A stretch of DNA of 64,000 bases from an uncultured Finegoldia sp. (GCF_900766215.1 NZ_CAAFUQ010000095.1:35453-99452), one strand, 5' to 3'. Counted from the first letter of the stretch, positions 37,140-48,018 are shown. The notes: a model not told the origin generated them from the sequence alone. Numbers and translations: made by a program.

Positions 37140-39548
37140 ATGGATAGATATAATCCGAATTCAATTGAGAAAAAGTGGCAAAAATATTGGGAAGAAAACA
37201 AAACTTTCAAGACTTCTGATGACAAGTCAAAAGAAAAATTCTACGCATTAGTAGAGTTTCCTTATCCATCTGGACAAGGACTACACGTAGGTCATCCAAG
37301 ACCATACACTGCATTGGACATCGTTTCAAGAAAAAGAAGAATGCAAGGATATAATGTTTTATATCCAATGGGTTGGGATGCATTTGGACTTCCTACAGAA
37401 AATTTTGCTATTAAAAATAAAATAAGACCAGAAATTGTTACTGAAAACAACATCAAAAACTTCAAAAGACAAATGCAATCAATAGGTTTTTCTTTTGATT
37501 GGGACAGAGAAATAAATACAACAGACCCACACTACTATAAATGGACTCAATGGATTTTCATCCAAATGTTTAAAAAAGGACTTGCTTACAAAAAGGAAAT
37601 GCCAATTAACTGGTGTCCTTCATGTAAAACAGGACTTGCAAATGAAGAAGTAATTAACGGTCACTGCGAAAGATGTGGCGGTGAAGTAATCAGAAAAGTT
37701 AAGAATCAATGGATGCTTAAGATTACTGAATACGCTGATAGACTTATAGATGATTTAAAAGATGTCGATTATTTGGATAGAATAAAATCGCAACAAATCA
37801 ACTGGATTGGAAGATCATACGGTGCAGAAATTAATTTTTCAATAAAAGAAGTTGACGAAAAAATTACTGTTTTTACAACAAGAGCAGATACTATATTTGG
37901 TGCAACTTACATGGTTATTTCAGTTGATCATCCTTTAATTGAAAAATATAGCGCTCAAATTAAAAACATCGAAGAAATCAGAAGTTACAGACAAGAAGTT
38001 GCTAAGAAATCGGAATTAGAAAGAACGGATTTATCTAAAGAAAAGACAGGATATAAAATTGATGGATTGACAGCGATTAATCCTTTGACTAGCAAAGAAA
38101 TTCCTGTTTATGTATCAGATTATGTATTGATGACTTATGGAACAGGTGCTATTATGGCAGTTCCAGCGCACGATGACAGAGACTACGAATTCGCTAAAAA
38201 ATTCAACATCGAAATGATTCCTGTAATTGAAGGATCTGACATAGAAAATTCTGCATTCACTGAAACAAATGAAGGAAATCTTATTAATTCTGAATTTTTA
38301 AATGGTTTGAGTGTAGATGAAGCAAAAGAAAAAATGTATGAATACATTGAAGAAAAAGAAATAGGTCACAAGAAAACAAACTACAAATTGAGAGACTGGG
38401 TATTTTCTAGACAAAGATATTGGGGAGAACCAATTCCATTGGTTTACTGTGAACATTGTGGATGGGTTCCTTTGGAAGAAAAAGATTTACCACTAGTATT
38501 GCCTAAGGTTGATAATTATGAACCAACAGATAATGGAGAATCCCCACTATCAAATATAGATGAATTTGTTCATACAAAATGTCCAAAATGCGGTAGAGAT
38601 GCTGTAAGAGAAACTGATACTATGCCACAATGGGCAGGATCTTCTTGGTATTATTTGAGATATACTGATCCACACAACGACGAAGCGATAGCAAGTAAAG
38701 AAAACTTGGACTATTATGTTCCAGTTGACTGGTATAACGGCGGAATGGAACACACTACACTTCACTTATTGTATTCAAGATTTTGGCACAAATTCTTGTA
38801 TGATATTGGAGTAGTTCCTACAAAAGAACCATATATGAAGAGAACTAGCCATGGAATGATTTTAGGTGACAACAACGAAAAAATGAGTAAGTCTCGTGGT
38901 AATGTTGTAAATCCGGATGATATCGTCAGAGATTTTGGTGCAGATACTTTGAGATGCTATGAAATGTTCATTGGAGATTTTGAAAAATCAGCTCCTTGGT
39001 CTGAAAATGGTGTTAAAGGTTGCAGAAAATTCTTGGATAAAGTTTGGAGAACGCAAGAATTAGTTGATGGAGATTCTAATTTTGAAAAAATGGAAACTTT
39101 GGTTCATCAAACTATTAAAAAAGTTTCAGAAGATTATGAAAACTTGAAATTTAATACAGCAATCGCTCAACTTATGACATTATTGAATGAATTCAACAAC
39201 TTAGATAAAATTTCCGAAGAACAATTCAAGATATTCTTGATATTATTAAATCCAGTTTGTCCTCATATCACAGAAGAAATTTGGCAAAGAATGGGATATG
39301 AAGGATATGTTCACGAAGCTAGTTGGCCAGAATATGACGAATCGAAAACTATTTTGGATGTAATAGAGCTTCCTATCCAAGTAAATGGTAAGCTAAGAGC
39401 AACTGTAGAGATATCTAGAGATGCTTCTGAAGATGAAGTTTTTGAAAAAGCTATTGCAGATGATGTTGTAGCAAAATATCTTGAAGGCAAAAACGTAGTT
39501 AAGAAAATTTATGTAAAAGGTAGAATTTTTAATATAATTGTAAAATAA
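37140..39548 (+). CDS. leuS: Leucyl-tRNA synthetase
   Basis: Class Ia synthetase of 802 aa. Start ATG at 37140 after TTGGAGGT; an in-frame upstream start would lie inside the T-box terminator. The HIGH-type motif is [16 protein letters not shown], zinc-type cysteines are in [14 protein letters not shown] and GHCERCGG, the editing domain has [14 protein letters not shown] and [16 protein letters not shown], and KMSKS is in [15 protein letters not shown]. Expression is controlled by uncharged tRNA-Leu through the T-box. Confidence 0.98.
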   Translation: MDRYNPNSIEKKWQKYWEENKTFKTSDDKSKEKFYALVEFPYPSGQGLHVGHPRPYTALDIVSRKRRMQGYNVLYPMGWDAFGLPTENFAIKNKIRPEIVTENNIKNFKRQMQSIGFSFDWDREINTTDPHYYKWTQWIFIQMFKKGLAYKKEMPINWCPSCKTGLANEEVINGHCERCGGEVIRKVKNQWMLKITEYADRLIDDLKDVDYLDRIKSQQINWIGRSYGAEINFSIKEVDEKITVFTTRADTIFGATYMVISVDHPLIEKYSAQIKNIEEIRSYRQEVAKKSELERTDLSKEKTGYKIDGLTAINPLTSKEIPVYVSDYVLMTYGTGAIMAVPAHDDRDYEFAKKFNIEMIPVIEGSDIENSAFTETNEGNLINSEFLNGLSVDEAKEKMYEYIEEKEIGHKKTNYKLRDWVFSRQRYWGEPIPLVYCEHCGWVPLEEKDLPLVLPKVDNYEPTDNGESPLSNIDEFVHTKCPKCGRDAVRETDTMPQWAGSSWYYLRYTDPHNDEAIASKENLDYYVPVDWYNGGMEHTTLHLLYSRFWHKFLYDIGVVPTKEPYMKRTSHGMILGDNNEKMSKSRGNVVNPDDIVRDFGADTLRCYEMFIGDFEKSAPWSENGVKGCRKFLDKVWRTQELVDGDSNFEKMETLVHQTIKKVSEDYENLKFNTAIAQLMTLLNEFNNLDKISEEQFKIFLILLNPVCPHITEEIWQRMGYEGYVHEASWPEYDESKTILDVIELPIQVNGKLRATVEISRDASEDEVFEKAIADDVVAKYLEGKNVVKKIYVKGRIFNIIVK

Positions 39549-39554
39549 TTTTGG

Positions 39555-39593
39555 TAATAGTAGATTGAGTTTTCTTAATCTACTATTATTATT
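39555..39593 (+). terminator. Terminator after leuS
   Basis: TAATAGTAGATT (39555-39566) pairs perfectly with AATCTACTATTA (39577-39588) over a 10-nt loop, then TTATTG. The T-tail is weak but the stem is long. Confidence 0.7.
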
Positions 39594-39604
39594 GCAATAG
39601 GATA

Positions 39605-39640
39605 TTTACACAACTATTTTACTATGATAAAATTTATCAT
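39605..39640 (+). promoter_or_regulatory. Promoter with palindromic operator in front of the IscR-like gene
   Basis: -35 TTTACA (39605-39610) and -10 TAAAAT (39628-39633) are 17 bases apart. A perfect palindrome, ATGATAA-AAT-TTATCAT (39624-39640), covers the -10. Rrf2-family regulators often repress their own promoter through such dyads, so autoregulation is likely. Confidence 0.7.
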
Positions 39641-39654
39641 AAATAGGAGGGCTT

Positions 39655-40062
39655 ATGAGATTATCTACGAGAGGAAGATATGGACTTGCGGCTATGATAT
39701 ATTTAGGCAAAAAATATGGAGATAATCCAGTTAGTTTGAATGAAATATCTAAAGCCACAGGACTGAGTAATAATTATTTAGAACAACTTATACGAGAATT
39801 GAAAAAACAAGATTTAGTGATTTCAGTTAGAGGTGTACAAGGCGGTTATTTATTGAAAAAATCTCCAAAAGAAATTTCAGTAGCTGAAATTTTGGAGTGT
39901 TTAGAAGAATTTTTTGGAGTGACAGAATGTTCTGCAGTTTCCGGACTTTGTTCAAGAGAAGACACTTGTCCATCTAGGCTTATTTGGACTCAAATGCACG
40001 ATGATATGATTAACAGCATTAAAAACGTGAGTTTGCAAGATTTAATTAGCAAAGAGAAATAG
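39655..40062 (+). CDS. Rrf2-family regulator, IscR-like
   Basis: 135-aa winged-helix transcription factor. N-terminal MRLSTRGRYGLAAMIYLG and recognition helix SLNEISKATGLSNNYLEQLI are typical of Rrf2 proteins, with VRGVQGGYLLKKSP as the wing. Three cysteines in ECSAVSGLCSREDTCPSR follow the C-x6-C-x5-C pattern of Fe-S-binding IscR-type members, unlike CymR, which lacks them. It probably senses iron-sulfur status or redox. No isc/suf genes are adjacent. Next gene begins 2 bp later. Confidence 0.9.
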   Translation: MRLSTRGRYGLAAMIYLGKKYGDNPVSLNEISKATGLSNNYLEQLIRELKKQDLVISVRGVQGGYLLKKSPKEISVAEILECLEEFFGVTECSAVSGLCSREDTCPSRLIWTQMHDDMINSIKNVSLQDLISKEK

Positions 40063-40064
40063 AT

Positions 40065-41252
40065 ATGCTTATTAGTTCTGAATTTTTGCGTAACGCTTTA
40101 ATATTTATAACTATTATTTTCATGGTTTTTGGAACTTATTTTCTAATTACTGTGGGAAATAGTAAAGTAGACGAAAAATACAAAATTGTATTTAATTTTC
40201 ATAAAATAAAAAAGACTACCATATTAATACTTATATTGCTAGGAATTGCAGCTTTATTTTCAAAATATCCAATCATATATCATACAATTAATACTTTATT
40301 GATAGGAATAGTGCTTTCATATATTATAAATCCTTTGGTAAAACATATTGAAAACAAAGGAGTTAAAAGGTCAATAGCTATTTTAATCATTTACGTTATA
40401 GTAATCCTTTTGATTATTTTATTGGGGATGATTGTTGTTCCACAAACTATACAACAAATAAAAAAAATGATAATAAGCTTACCTGGCTTTATGTCGGATA
40501 TATCTGTGAAATTAAATGCTCTTAACAATAAAATATTTAAGGAATATCCGAATGTTAGCAAAATTATGTCCAACGCAATGCAAACAATTAATCAAAAGCT
40601 TGGAACTATCCAAACTTCAATATTGGACAAATTATCCCAAACAGGAAATGTTACGGGAAATATATTTAGTAATTTACTTAGAATTGTTTTAGTTCCAGTT
40701 GTAAGCTTTTATATGCTTTTAGATAAAGAAAAATGCATTGACTTTATAATGGGATTCATACCAAATGAGAATAAAGATAAATTTTTTAATATATGTTCTG
40801 ATATGGATAAAGCTTACAGTGAATTTATTCGTGGCAGATTGATTATGGCGATTTTTGTGGGAGTATTGACTGCGATTGCCTTAATCATTATGAAAGTCGA
40901 TTTTGCAATTATAATTGGAATACTTACTATGGTAGGCGATATTATTCCATATATTGGTCCTTTTATAGCGGTTACTCCAGCTTTTATTTTGGCTTTTTTG
41001 GACAGTCCATTAAAAGCAGTAGTTGTAGTAATTGTATTTGTTTCTATTCAATGGGTTGAAAATAATATTTTAGCTCCTAAATTATTAGGTTCAAAAATCG
41101 GAATTAATCCATTGTTAGTAATTGTTAGTTTGATTATAGGTGGAGGAATGTTTGGAGTTGTAGGTATGATTCTTTCAGTTCCATTCGTTGCTACAGTTAA
41201 AATATTATATTTACATTTTAAAGATAAGATTAAAATGTTTTTTAAAAATTAG
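40065..41252 (+). CDS. AI-2E family (PerM/YtvI-like) transporter
   Basis: 395-aa polytopic membrane protein with about eight spans. The pattern is typical of the AI-2E/UPF0118 family: an N-terminal pair of helices, [30 protein letters not shown], a soluble helical stretch, [39 protein letters not shown], and [20 protein letters not shown] followed by [16 protein letters not shown]. Members export diverse small molecules or ions; the substrate is not predictable. Probably co-transcribed with the IscR-like gene, and followed after 10 bp by alaS. Confidence 0.9.
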   Translation: MLISSEFLRNALIFITIIFMVFGTYFLITVGNSKVDEKYKIVFNFHKIKKTTILILILLGIAALFSKYPIIYHTINTLLIGIVLSYIINPLVKHIENKGVKRSIAILIIYVIVILLIILLGMIVVPQTIQQIKKMIISLPGFMSDISVKLNALNNKIFKEYPNVSKIMSNAMQTINQKLGTIQTSILDKLSQTGNVTGNIFSNLLRIVLVPVVSFYMLLDKEKCIDFIMGFIPNENKDKFFNICSDMDKAYSEFIRGRLIMAIFVGVLTAIALIIMKVDFAIIIGILTMVGDIIPYIGPFIAVTPAFILAFLDSPLKAVVVVIVFVSIQWVENNILAPKLLGSKIGINPLLVIVSLIIGGGMFGVVGMILSVPFVATVKILYLHFKDKIKMFFKN

Positions 41253-41262
41253 TGAGGTTATA

Positions 41263-43884
41263 ATGAAAGATTACGGTTTAAATGAAATTAGAAAAAAATT
41301 CTTAGATTATTTTGGGGAAAGAGGACATCTTGTTATCAAATCTTTTCCTCTTATACCACAAGATGATAAAAGTCTTTTACTTATAAATGCTGGAATGGCA
41401 CCTTTGAAAAAGTATTTTACAGGTGAGAAAAAATTAAAAAAAGACAGGGCAACATCTTCACAAAGATGTATCAGAACAGCAGATATTGACGAAGTAGGAA
41501 AGACTCAAAGACATGGTACATTTTTTGAAATGCTTGGTAATTTCTCTTTTGGAGATTATTTCAAAAAAGAAGCCATTACATGGGCTTGGGACTTTTTAAC
41601 AAATGAATTAGAAGTTCCAAAAGATATATTGTGGATAACTGTATATGAAGAAGACGAAGAAGCTTATAATATTTGGGTAAATGAAGTAGGAGTAAGTCCA
41701 GAAAGAGTTGTTAAATTAGGAAAAGATGATAACTTCTGGGAATTAGATCAAGGACCTTGTGGACCATGTTCTGAAATTCACGTAGACAGAGGATTTGAAT
41801 TTGATCCTAGAGAAGATGCAAAACCAGGTGATGAGGGCGAAAGATTCTTGGAAGTATGGAATTTGGTATTCACACAATTTAACAAAACTGCTGACGGGAA
41901 ATACGAAAGAATTGCTCATCCAAACATAGATACTGGTATGGGTCTTGAAAGAATTACAATGGTTTTGGAAAATGCTGATAATATTTTTGAAATTGGACTT
42001 GTAAAAGATATAATCAAAACTATTGAAGAAATTTCAGGCGTAAAATACAAAGAAAATCATCAAAACGACGTATCAATCAGAATTATTGCTGACCACGTAC
42101 GTGCCATGACATTTTTAATATATGATGGTGTTATTCCAAGCAATGAGCAAAGAGGATATGTACTAAGAAGGCTTATAAGAAGAGCTTGTAGACACGGAAA
42201 ATTGTTGGGAATAAACGACAGCTTTATAGAAAAAGTTATAGATTCTTGCATTAAAGTTTATGAATCTGGATATCCTGAATTAAAAGAAGAAAGAGATAGA
42301 ATTGTAAAAATAGCTAATGCTGAAGAAAAGAAATTCCAAGAAACTTTGGATTTAGGTTTGAGCATATTAGATTCTATGTTAAAAGAAACTGATTCAGATG
42401 TATTCAGTGGAGAAAATGCATTTAAATTATATGACACTTATGGATTCCCTATAGATTTAACTAAGGAATTGGTTGGTGAAGTCAACAAAACTGTAGATGA
42501 AGATGAATTCAAAAAATTAATGGAAGAACAAAAAGAAAGGGCCAGAGGATCAAGAAATGAATCCAATATGGGTTGGTCATCTGATAAAAAATATGGAGAA
42601 GGACTTCCTGAAACAAAATTTGATGGATATGATTCTTTGAAAGATGAAAGTGAAGTTATCGAAATCTACGGAGAAGATGAAAATAATTTAAACGCCGGAC
42701 AAATGGGTATAATAGTATTAGATTGTACAACTTTCTATGGAGAAGGCGGAGGTCAAGTAGGCGATAAGGGAATTATCTACAATGATAATTTCAAAGCTGA
42801 AGTGTACGACACTAAGAAAACTGGCAAGAAAGTATTCCTACACTACGTAAAAGTTATCGAAGGAAGCTTAAATGTAGGAGATAAAGTTACGATCGAAGTA
42901 GATGGACTTAATAGAAGAGATATTATGAAAAATCACTCTGCAACACACTTATTGCATCAAGCATTAAAGGATGTTGTAGGAGATCACGTAAATCAAGCTG
43001 GTTCTTACGTTGATGGAGAAAGATTAAGATTTGATATTACACATTTTGAAGCAGTTACTAAAGAACAATTAGAAAAAGTTGAACAAATTGTAAATGAAAA
43101 AATAGCTTTAGGTATTCCTGTAAAAATTGATGAAATGTCATTAGAACAATCTCAATCAATCGGAGCCAGAGGTCTTTTCGAAGATAAGTATCAAGATGTT
43201 GTAAGAGTTGTTCAAATGGGAGATTATTCCAAAGAATTATGTGGAGGAACTCACGTTAAGACAACAAGTGATATTCAAATGTTGAAAATACTTTCTGAAT
43301 CAAGTGTAGCTGCAGGTGTCAGAAGAATTGAAGCAATTACTGGTCGTGCAGTGTACAAGTATTTAAAAGACAGAGATAGTTTGATTGATAATGTTAAACA
43401 TTCATTAAAGGCATCTAATGAAGATGAAATCACAAGAAGAATTGAAATGAACACTGAAGAAATTAAAGATTTGAAGAAAAAACTTAAAGATATAACAAAT
43501 AAGGATTTGTCTTCAAATATTGATTCAGTCATTGAAGACGCTGTAGACATTGATGGCACAAAAGTTTGTGTATTTGCGTTAAGTGGTTTGGACAATAATT
43601 CTTTTAGAGATTTTGGAGAAAATATCAAATCAAAATTAGAAGATGGTGTTGTAATACTAGCTAATTCCGATGAATCAAAAGTGTCATTTATAACTTTAGT
43701 AACAGACTCAGCAGTTAAGAAAGGTGTATTTGCCGGAGATATTGTAAGAGAAGTTGCCAAAGTATGCGGTGGTAATGGCGGTGGACGTAAAGATTTTGCA
43801 CAAGCTGGTGCAAAAGATAGTTCCAAAGTTGAAGAAGCACTACAAAAGGGAATTGAAACAGTAAAATCAAAAATTAATGCTTAA
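41263..43884 (+). CDS. alaS: Alanyl-tRNA synthetase
   Basis: Class IIc synthetase with editing, 873 aa. Start ATG at 41263 after GTGAGGT; the longer reading frame beginning at 41188 lies inside the upstream gene. Catalytic core [33 protein letters not shown], and [20 protein letters not shown]; editing domain [17 protein letters not shown] with [10 protein letters not shown]-terminal [14 protein letters not shown]. No T-box leader is seen. Confidence 0.97.
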   Translation: MKDYGLNEIRKKFLDYFGERGHLVIKSFPLIPQDDKSLLLINAGMAPLKKYFTGEKKLKKDRATSSQRCIRTADIDEVGKTQRHGTFFEMLGNFSFGDYFKKEAITWAWDFLTNELEVPKDILWITVYEEDEEAYNIWVNEVGVSPERVVKLGKDDNFWELDQGPCGPCSEIHVDRGFEFDPREDAKPGDEGERFLEVWNLVFTQFNKTADGKYERIAHPNIDTGMGLERITMVLENADNIFEIGLVKDIIKTIEEISGVKYKENHQNDVSIRIIADHVRAMTFLIYDGVIPSNEQRGYVLRRLIRRACRHGKLLGINDSFIEKVIDSCIKVYESGYPELKEERDRIVKIANAEEKKFQETLDLGLSILDSMLKETDSDVFSGENAFKLYDTYGFPIDLTKELVGEVNKTVDEDEFKKLMEEQKERARGSRNESNMGWSSDKKYGEGLPETKFDGYDSLKDESEVIEIYGEDENNLNAGQMGIIVLDCTTFYGEGGGQVGDKGIIYNDNFKAEVYDTKKTGKKVFLHYVKVIEGSLNVGDKVTIEVDGLNRRDIMKNHSATHLLHQALKDVVGDHVNQAGSYVDGERLRFDITHFEAVTKEQLEKVEQIVNEKIALGIPVKIDEMSLEQSQSIGARGLFEDKYQDVVRVVQMGDYSKELCGGTHVKTTSDIQMLKILSESSVAAGVRRIEAITGRAVYKYLKDRDSLIDNVKHSLKASNEDEITRRIEMNTEEIKDLKKKLKDITNKDLSSNIDSVIEDAVDIDGTKVCVFALSGLDNNSFRDFGENIKSKLEDGVVILANSDESKVSFITLVTDSAVKKGVFAGDIVREVAKVCGGNGGGRKDFAQAGAKDSSKVEEALQKGIETVKSKINA

Positions 43885-43897
43885 AGGAGGCAAAAAA

Positions 43898-44164
43898 ATG
43901 GAAGGAAAGGATTTAAACCATACGGTTAGATTTGAGGCATCAAAACTTGAACAGAAATCAATAAAGGAAACTTTGAAGAAAGTTTACCAAGCTTTAGAGG
44001 AAAAAGGATATGATCCTAAAAATCAAATTATTGGATATATATTATCAGGAGATCCTACTTACATTACAAGCTTTAATAATGCGAGAAATTTGATTAGACA
44101 AATAGATCGAGATGATTTATTGGGAGAAATGTTAGAAGTTTATTTGAACGAAATAGATAAATAA
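43898..44164 (+). CDS. ireB: IreB family regulatory phosphoprotein
   Basis: Small protein (88 aa; UPF0297, YrzL in Bacillus) that in Enterococcus is a substrate of the PASTA kinase IreK and affects cephalosporin resistance. Start at 43898 with AAAGGAGG upstream. The family sequence is clear: TVRFEASKLEQKSIKETLKK, GYDPKNQIIGYILSGDPTYI and NLIRQIDRDDLLGEMLEVYL. The order alaS-ireB-ruvX-DUF1292 is widely conserved in Firmicutes. The N-terminal threonine (NHTVRF) is a possible phosphosite. Confidence 0.95.
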   Translation: MEGKDLNHTVRFEASKLEQKSIKETLKKVYQALEEKGYDPKNQIIGYILSGDPTYITSFNNARNLIRQIDRDDLLGEMLEVYLNEIDK

Positions 44165-44175
44165 AGGATAATGTG

Positions 44176-44197
44176 GAGCTGTTACTTGTAACAGCTC
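44176..44197 (+). repeat. Perfect 10-bp hairpin between ireB and ruvX
   Basis: GAGCTGTTAC (44176-44185), TT, GTAACAGCTC (44188-44197). No T-run follows, so it is not a typical terminator. The only GGAG near the ruvX start is buried in its 5' arm. Confidence 0.7.
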
Positions 44198-44216
44198 TCA
44201 AAATATGTAAATAATT

Positions 44217-44630
44217 ATGGAAAGATATATTGGACTTGATGTGGGAGATAGAACTATCGGTGTCGCGATAAGTGATCCGTTTTTATTGACTGCCCAATCT
44301 TTGATGACTATCAAGAGAAAAAGCAAGATTGAAGACATAGAAATCATAAATGATATAATCAAAGAAAAAGAAGTCAGTAAAATTATAGTAGGTCTACCTA
44401 AAAACATGAATAATACTATTGGCCCTCAAGCAAAAAAAGTTAAAACATTTGTAAAAGAACTAAGAAAACACACTGATTTGGACATTGAATATGTTGACGA
44501 GAGACTTACAACAGTCAGTGCTACAAGAGTATTGATAGAACAAAATGTCTCAAGAAAAAAAAGAAAAGATGTAATTGACAGTGTTGCAGCTACTTATATT
44601 CTGCAAACTTATTTGGATATGGGAAGATAA
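44217..44630 (+). CDS. ruvX: Holliday junction resolvase-like protein RuvX (YqgF)
   Basis: 137-aa RNase H-fold protein required for 16S rRNA 5'-end processing in bacteria and also proposed as a resolvase. N-terminal YIGLDVGDRTIGVAISDP holds the first catalytic Asp, IIVGLPKNMNNTIGPQAKKV follows, and VEYVDERLTT-like DIEYVDERLTTVSATRV and VIDSVAATYILQTYL complete the active site. There is no ribosome site directly upstream of the ATG; the only candidate lies in the hairpin at 44176-44197. Confidence 0.93.
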   Translation: MERYIGLDVGDRTIGVAISDPFLLTAQSLMTIKRKSKIEDIEIINDIIKEKEVSKIIVGLPKNMNNTIGPQAKKVKTFVKELRKHTDLDIEYVDERLTTVSATRVLIEQNVSRKKRKDVIDSVAATYILQTYLDMGR

Positions 44631-44632
44631 TT

Positions 44633-44875
44633 ATGGAAACTATAAAATTATACGACGAAAACAACAATGAAAAAGAATTTAAAATAATCAATACATTTGG
44701 TATGGACGATGATAATTATTGCGTATTGGAAGATGTATCAAATGGTGAGAATGTTATTTTGAAATATATTGAAAATGATGAACAAGTTGAATTTATTGGG
44801 TTAGAAAACGAACAAGAATTAAACGATGCTATCGAAATATACGAAGATCTAATGAATTCACAAAAGGAGCAATAA
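44633..44875 (+). CDS. DUF1292 protein (YrzB-like)
   Basis: 80-aa acidic soluble protein: TIKLYDENNNEKEFKIINTF, then NYCVLEDVSNGENVILKYIE and a C-terminal helix. It belongs to the DUF1292 family, conserved between ruvX and fur- or mltG-like genes in Firmicutes; the function is unknown. Two bases after ruvX; its stop overlaps the fur start by one base. Confidence 0.88.
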   Translation: METIKLYDENNNEKEFKIINTFGMDDDNYCVLEDVSNGENVILKYIENDEQVEFIGLENEQELNDAIEIYEDLMNSQKEQ

Positions 44876-45327
44876 TGAACATAGAAACATTGAAAACTAG
44901 ACTAATCAATGCCGGATACAAAGTTACTAAGCAAAGAGAAGTAATTTTTGAAGCATTGTTAGAAAATATGGATTCACACCTATCTCCGGAAGAATTGAAC
45001 GAAATAGTAAGCAAAAAAGATCCGGAAATTGGTATAGCTACGGTTTATAGAACTTTATTAATTTTTGAAGAACTTAACTTGGTTTACAAGTTAGATTTTG
45101 ATGATAAAAGATATAGATATGAATTGGTTGATGAGGATGAAGACCATCACCACCACCATATAATATGCACAAATTGTGGTAAAGTTGACGAAGTAAAATA
45201 CGATTTATTGGAAGATATCGAAAAGCAAATCAGCAAGGATTACAACTTCGATATCCAAAATCACGATTTAAAGTTTTATGGAATATGTTCTGATTGCCAA
45301 GAAAAAATTAAAAATGAGGAGAAATAA
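44875..45327 (+). CDS. Fur-family metalloregulator
   Basis: 150-aa winged-helix repressor. DNA-binding helix region SPEELNEIVSKKDPEIGIAT then VYRTLLIFEELNLVYKL. The metal site has five histidines in a row (EDHHHHHIICTNCGKV), and the structural zinc site has CTNC and CSDC. The sequence cannot separate Fur from PerR or Zur with certainty; the tandem CxxC pair fits all three. Ribosome site AAAGGAG lies in the end of the preceding gene. Confidence 0.92.
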   Translation: MNIETLKTRLINAGYKVTKQREVIFEALLENMDSHLSPEELNEIVSKKDPEIGIATVYRTLLIFEELNLVYKLDFDDKRYRYELVDEDEDHHHHHIICTNCGKVDEVKYDLLEDIEKQISKDYNFDIQNHDLKFYGICSDCQEKIKNEEK

Positions 45328-46995
45328 ATGGCAAAAAAGAATATTGATAAATTAAAAGTTATTCCACTAGGAGGACTTAACGAAATCGGAAAGAACATGA
45401 CAGTAATTGAATACAAAAATGATATTATTGTTGTGGATTGTGGAATGACATTTCCAGATGAAGAAATGTTGGGAGTTGATATAGTAATCCCAGATATTTC
45501 TTATCTAGAAAAAAATAAGGAAAAGATAAGAGGCATTGTAATTACTCACGGACACGAAGATCATATCGGGGCAATTCCTTATGTATTAAAAAAACTAGAT
45601 GTTCCTGTGTATGGTACAAAACTTACAATAGGACTTTTGGAAAATAAAATATTGGAGCATAAATTAAGCTTGAAGTCACTTCATACAGTTGACTACAAAA
45701 AATCAATAAAACTTGGGGCATTTAGCGTAGAATTTGTAAAAGTATGTCACTCAATTCCAGATGCTGCAAGTTTAGCTATAACAACACCTGTTGGAGTTTT
45801 ATTCTTTACAGGAGATTTTAAGATAGATTATACTCCAATAGATAATAATAGAATGGATTTCGGTAGAATAGCAGCAATAGGTAACAAGGGAGTATTAGCA
45901 CTTTTTGCAGATAGTACAAACGTTGAAAGGCAAGGCTATACTTTAAGCGAAAAAAGTGTTGGAAAAACATTTATTAATTTATTTGACGATGCACCTGCTA
46001 GAATTATTGTGGCGACCTTTGCTTCCAATGTTCATAGAATTCAACAAGTGATTTCTGCAGCGGAACATTTTAATAAAAGAGTAGCATTGTCTGGAAGATC
46101 GATGATTAACACTGTTAACGTCGCAAGAGAATTAGGATATATTAAGGTTAATGAAAAAACAATAATTGATATCAATGATATTAACAAATACAAACCTAAT
46201 GAAATTGTGCTATTAACAACAGGTTCTCAAGGAGAACCTATGAGTGCAATGACAAGAATGGCAAATGGAACGCACAGAAAAGTTCATTTGGATCCTACTG
46301 ATACAGTTATTTTATCTGCGACACCAATTCCTGGTAATGATAATCAAGTTAGCTCAGTTATCAATAAGTTGATGGAAATGGGAGTTAAGGTTATTTATTC
46401 ATCATTAGCTGATGTTCACGTAAGTGGACATGCTTGTCAAGAAGAATTGAAGTTGATGCATTCTTTAGTAAAGCCTAAATTTTTTGTTCCACTTCACGGT
46501 GAAATGAGACATTTAAAATGTCATGCAAATTTGGCTTTGGATATGGGAATGAAAGAAAAAGATATAGTGATAGCAGATAATGGTAACACCATAGAATTTA
46601 CAAGAAAAAGCATTAATTTAGTAGATACAAAGTTTGCAAGCAACATTCTAGTAGATGGACTAGGTGTAGGCGATGTTGGAAATGTTGTTTTAAGAGATAG
46701 AAGACACTTATCAGAAGATGGACTTATTGTAGTAGTAATTACGTTAGATGCAAGAAATAAAGAAGTTGTAGCAGGACCAGATATAATTTCAAGAGGATTT
46801 GTATATGTCAAAGAAAACAATGACTTAATGGAAGAATGTAAATCTGTTGTTCAAAAAGTTTTAGACGAGTGTTACACGAAAAATATTTATGATTGGTCTA
46901 CTCTTAAACTTAATATTAGAGAATCATTAAAGAAATTCTTATATCAAGAAATAAAAAGAAATCCAATGATATTGCCAGTAATTATGGAGGTATAA
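45328..46995 (+). CDS. rnj: Ribonuclease J
   Basis: Beta-CASP metallo-beta-lactamase ribonuclease for mRNA decay and rRNA maturation, 555 aa. N-terminal VIPLGGLNEIGKNMTVIEY, metal-binding ITHGHEDHIGAIPYVL, VCHSIPDAASLAI, FFTGDFKID and FADSTNVERQGYT, then the beta-CASP region with TTGSQGEPMSAMTRMA and VHVSGHACQEEL, and PLHGEMRHLKCHA. Follows fur directly with GAGGAGAA as ribosome site. Only one RNase J gene is in the window, so J1 versus J2 cannot be assigned. Confidence 0.96.
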   Translation: MAKKNIDKLKVIPLGGLNEIGKNMTVIEYKNDIIVVDCGMTFPDEEMLGVDIVIPDISYLEKNKEKIRGIVITHGHEDHIGAIPYVLKKLDVPVYGTKLTIGLLENKILEHKLSLKSLHTVDYKKSIKLGAFSVEFVKVCHSIPDAASLAITTPVGVLFFTGDFKIDYTPIDNNRMDFGRIAAIGNKGVLALFADSTNVERQGYTLSEKSVGKTFINLFDDAPARIIVATFASNVHRIQQVISAAEHFNKRVALSGRSMINTVNVARELGYIKVNEKTIIDINDINKYKPNEIVLLTTGSQGEPMSAMTRMANGTHRKVHLDPTDTVILSATPIPGNDNQVSSVINKLMEMGVKVIYSSLADVHVSGHACQEELKLMHSLVKPKFFVPLHGEMRHLKCHANLALDMGMKEKDIVIADNGNTIEFTRKSINLVDTKFASNILVDGLGVGDVGNVVLRDRRHLSEDGLIVVVITLDARNKEVVAGPDIISRGFVYVKENNDLMEECKSVVQKVLDECYTKNIYDWSTLKLNIRESLKKFLYQEIKRNPMILPVIMEV

Positions 46996-46996
46996 T

Positions 46997-47335
46997 ATGG
47001 AATATAAGAAAAAAGCTGAAGAATTAGCACAAATGTTAAATAATTCTTCAGAATTTCAAAAACTAAAAAAACTTCATAAGGAAGTTTATGAAAAAAGCGA
47101 AAGCAATAAGAATATGATAGATGATTTCAAAAAACATCTTTTTGAATATCAATTAAAGATTCAACAAACAGGAACAGAAGATCCTGAAGATATGAAAAAA
47201 CTACAAAGTTTACAAAACATAATAATGACTAATCACGAAATAGCAGCTTATTTGCAAGCTGATGCAAGATTTTCTATGATTTTAAAAGATGTGTATGATG
47301 CATTAGAAAGTGGCATAAGATTAGAAGATGAATAG
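46997..47335 (+). CDS. YlbF/YmcA family regulator
   Basis: 112-aa all-helical protein: KKAEELAQMLNNSSEFQKLK, then a long amphipathic region and MTNHEIAAYLQADARFSMIL, the signature of YlbF/YmcA proteins. In Bacillus, YlbF, YmcA and YaaT form a complex that modulates RNase Y-dependent RNA processing. Its placement straight after RNase J is consistent with an RNA-decay role. It overlaps the next gene by 8 bp. Confidence 0.9.
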   Translation: MEYKKKAEELAQMLNNSSEFQKLKKLHKEVYEKSESNKNMIDDFKKHLFEYQLKIQQTGTEDPEDMKKLQSLQNIIMTNHEIAAYLQADARFSMILKDVYDALESGIRLEDE

Positions 47336-47972
47336 TATTGTAAATGAACAACTACAAGATTATTTGAGACAACTATCTAAAAGCAACGATGAGACTATTT
47401 TAGAATTAGAAAAATTTGCTAAAGATAATCATATACCAATTGTTGAGCCTGAAGTTAGACAATTGTTAAAGATGATTTTATTAATGGAACAACCAAAATC
47501 TATTTTAGAAATTGGCACAGCTATTGGTTATAGTTCAATTATTATGAAAAAAACATGTCCCGATGCGAAGATTACCACAGTTGAAAACTACGAAAAAAAT
47601 GCGAATTTTGCTAGAGAAAACTTCAAAAAATATGGCTATGATGATATTAACTTAATTTTTGGAGATGGATATGAAGTAATGAAAAATTTAACTACAAAAT
47701 TTGATTTGATATTTATTGATGCTGCAAAAGGACAATATATTAAATATTTTGAAGAAGCTGTTCGATTGTCTAATCAAAATTCTGTTATTGTATGCGATAA
47801 TGTTTTGTTTAGAGGAATGGTATGTGAGAAAGAATTCTATGAACATAGACACAGAAAAATCACAATAGTTAAGAGATTACGTGAGTTTTTAGAAATTATA
47901 TCTGACAGTTCAAAATACGATACAACTATAATACCAATAGACGATGGAATGAGTATAACTAAATTAAAATAG
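47328..47972 (+). CDS. trmR: tRNA 5-hydroxyuridine methyltransferase TrmR (YrrM)
   Basis: SAM-dependent O-methyltransferase of 214 aa. The SAM site is ILEIGTAIGYSSIIMKKTCP, then TTVENYEKNANFARENFKKY, and the metal-binding region FDLIFIDAAKGQYIKYFEEA with VIVCDNVLFRGMV. Bacillus TrmR methylates ho5U34 to mo5U34 in tRNAs. The U32 gene just downstream is of the TrhP type that makes ho5U34, which supports this over a small-molecule COMT. Confidence 0.88.
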   Translation: MNSIVNEQLQDYLRQLSKSNDETILELEKFAKDNHIPIVEPEVRQLLKMILLMEQPKSILEIGTAIGYSSIIMKKTCPDAKITTVENYEKNANFARENFKKYGYDDINLIFGDGYEVMKNLTTKFDLIFIDAAKGQYIKYFEEAVRLSNQNSVIVCDNVLFRGMVCEKEFYEHRHRKITIVKRLREFLEIISDSSKYDTTIIPIDDGMSITKLK

Positions 47973-47976
47973 AAAA

Positions 47977-48007
47977 AGTCGGAAGTCAATGATTTCCGGC
48001 TATTTTT
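47977..48007 (+). terminator. Terminator or attenuator between trmR and the U32 gene
   Basis: AGTCGGAA (47977-47984) pairs with TTCCGGCT (47994-48001), with one G-T pair and a 9-nt loop, then ATTTTT. Confidence 0.75.
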
Positions 48008-48018
48008 GAGGAGATTAA

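Noticed and set aside
43275..43826. A 183-aa open frame on the minus strand
   Set aside because: It lies fully inside alaS, has no ribosome site and a composition typical of an antisense shadow of a well-conserved gene.
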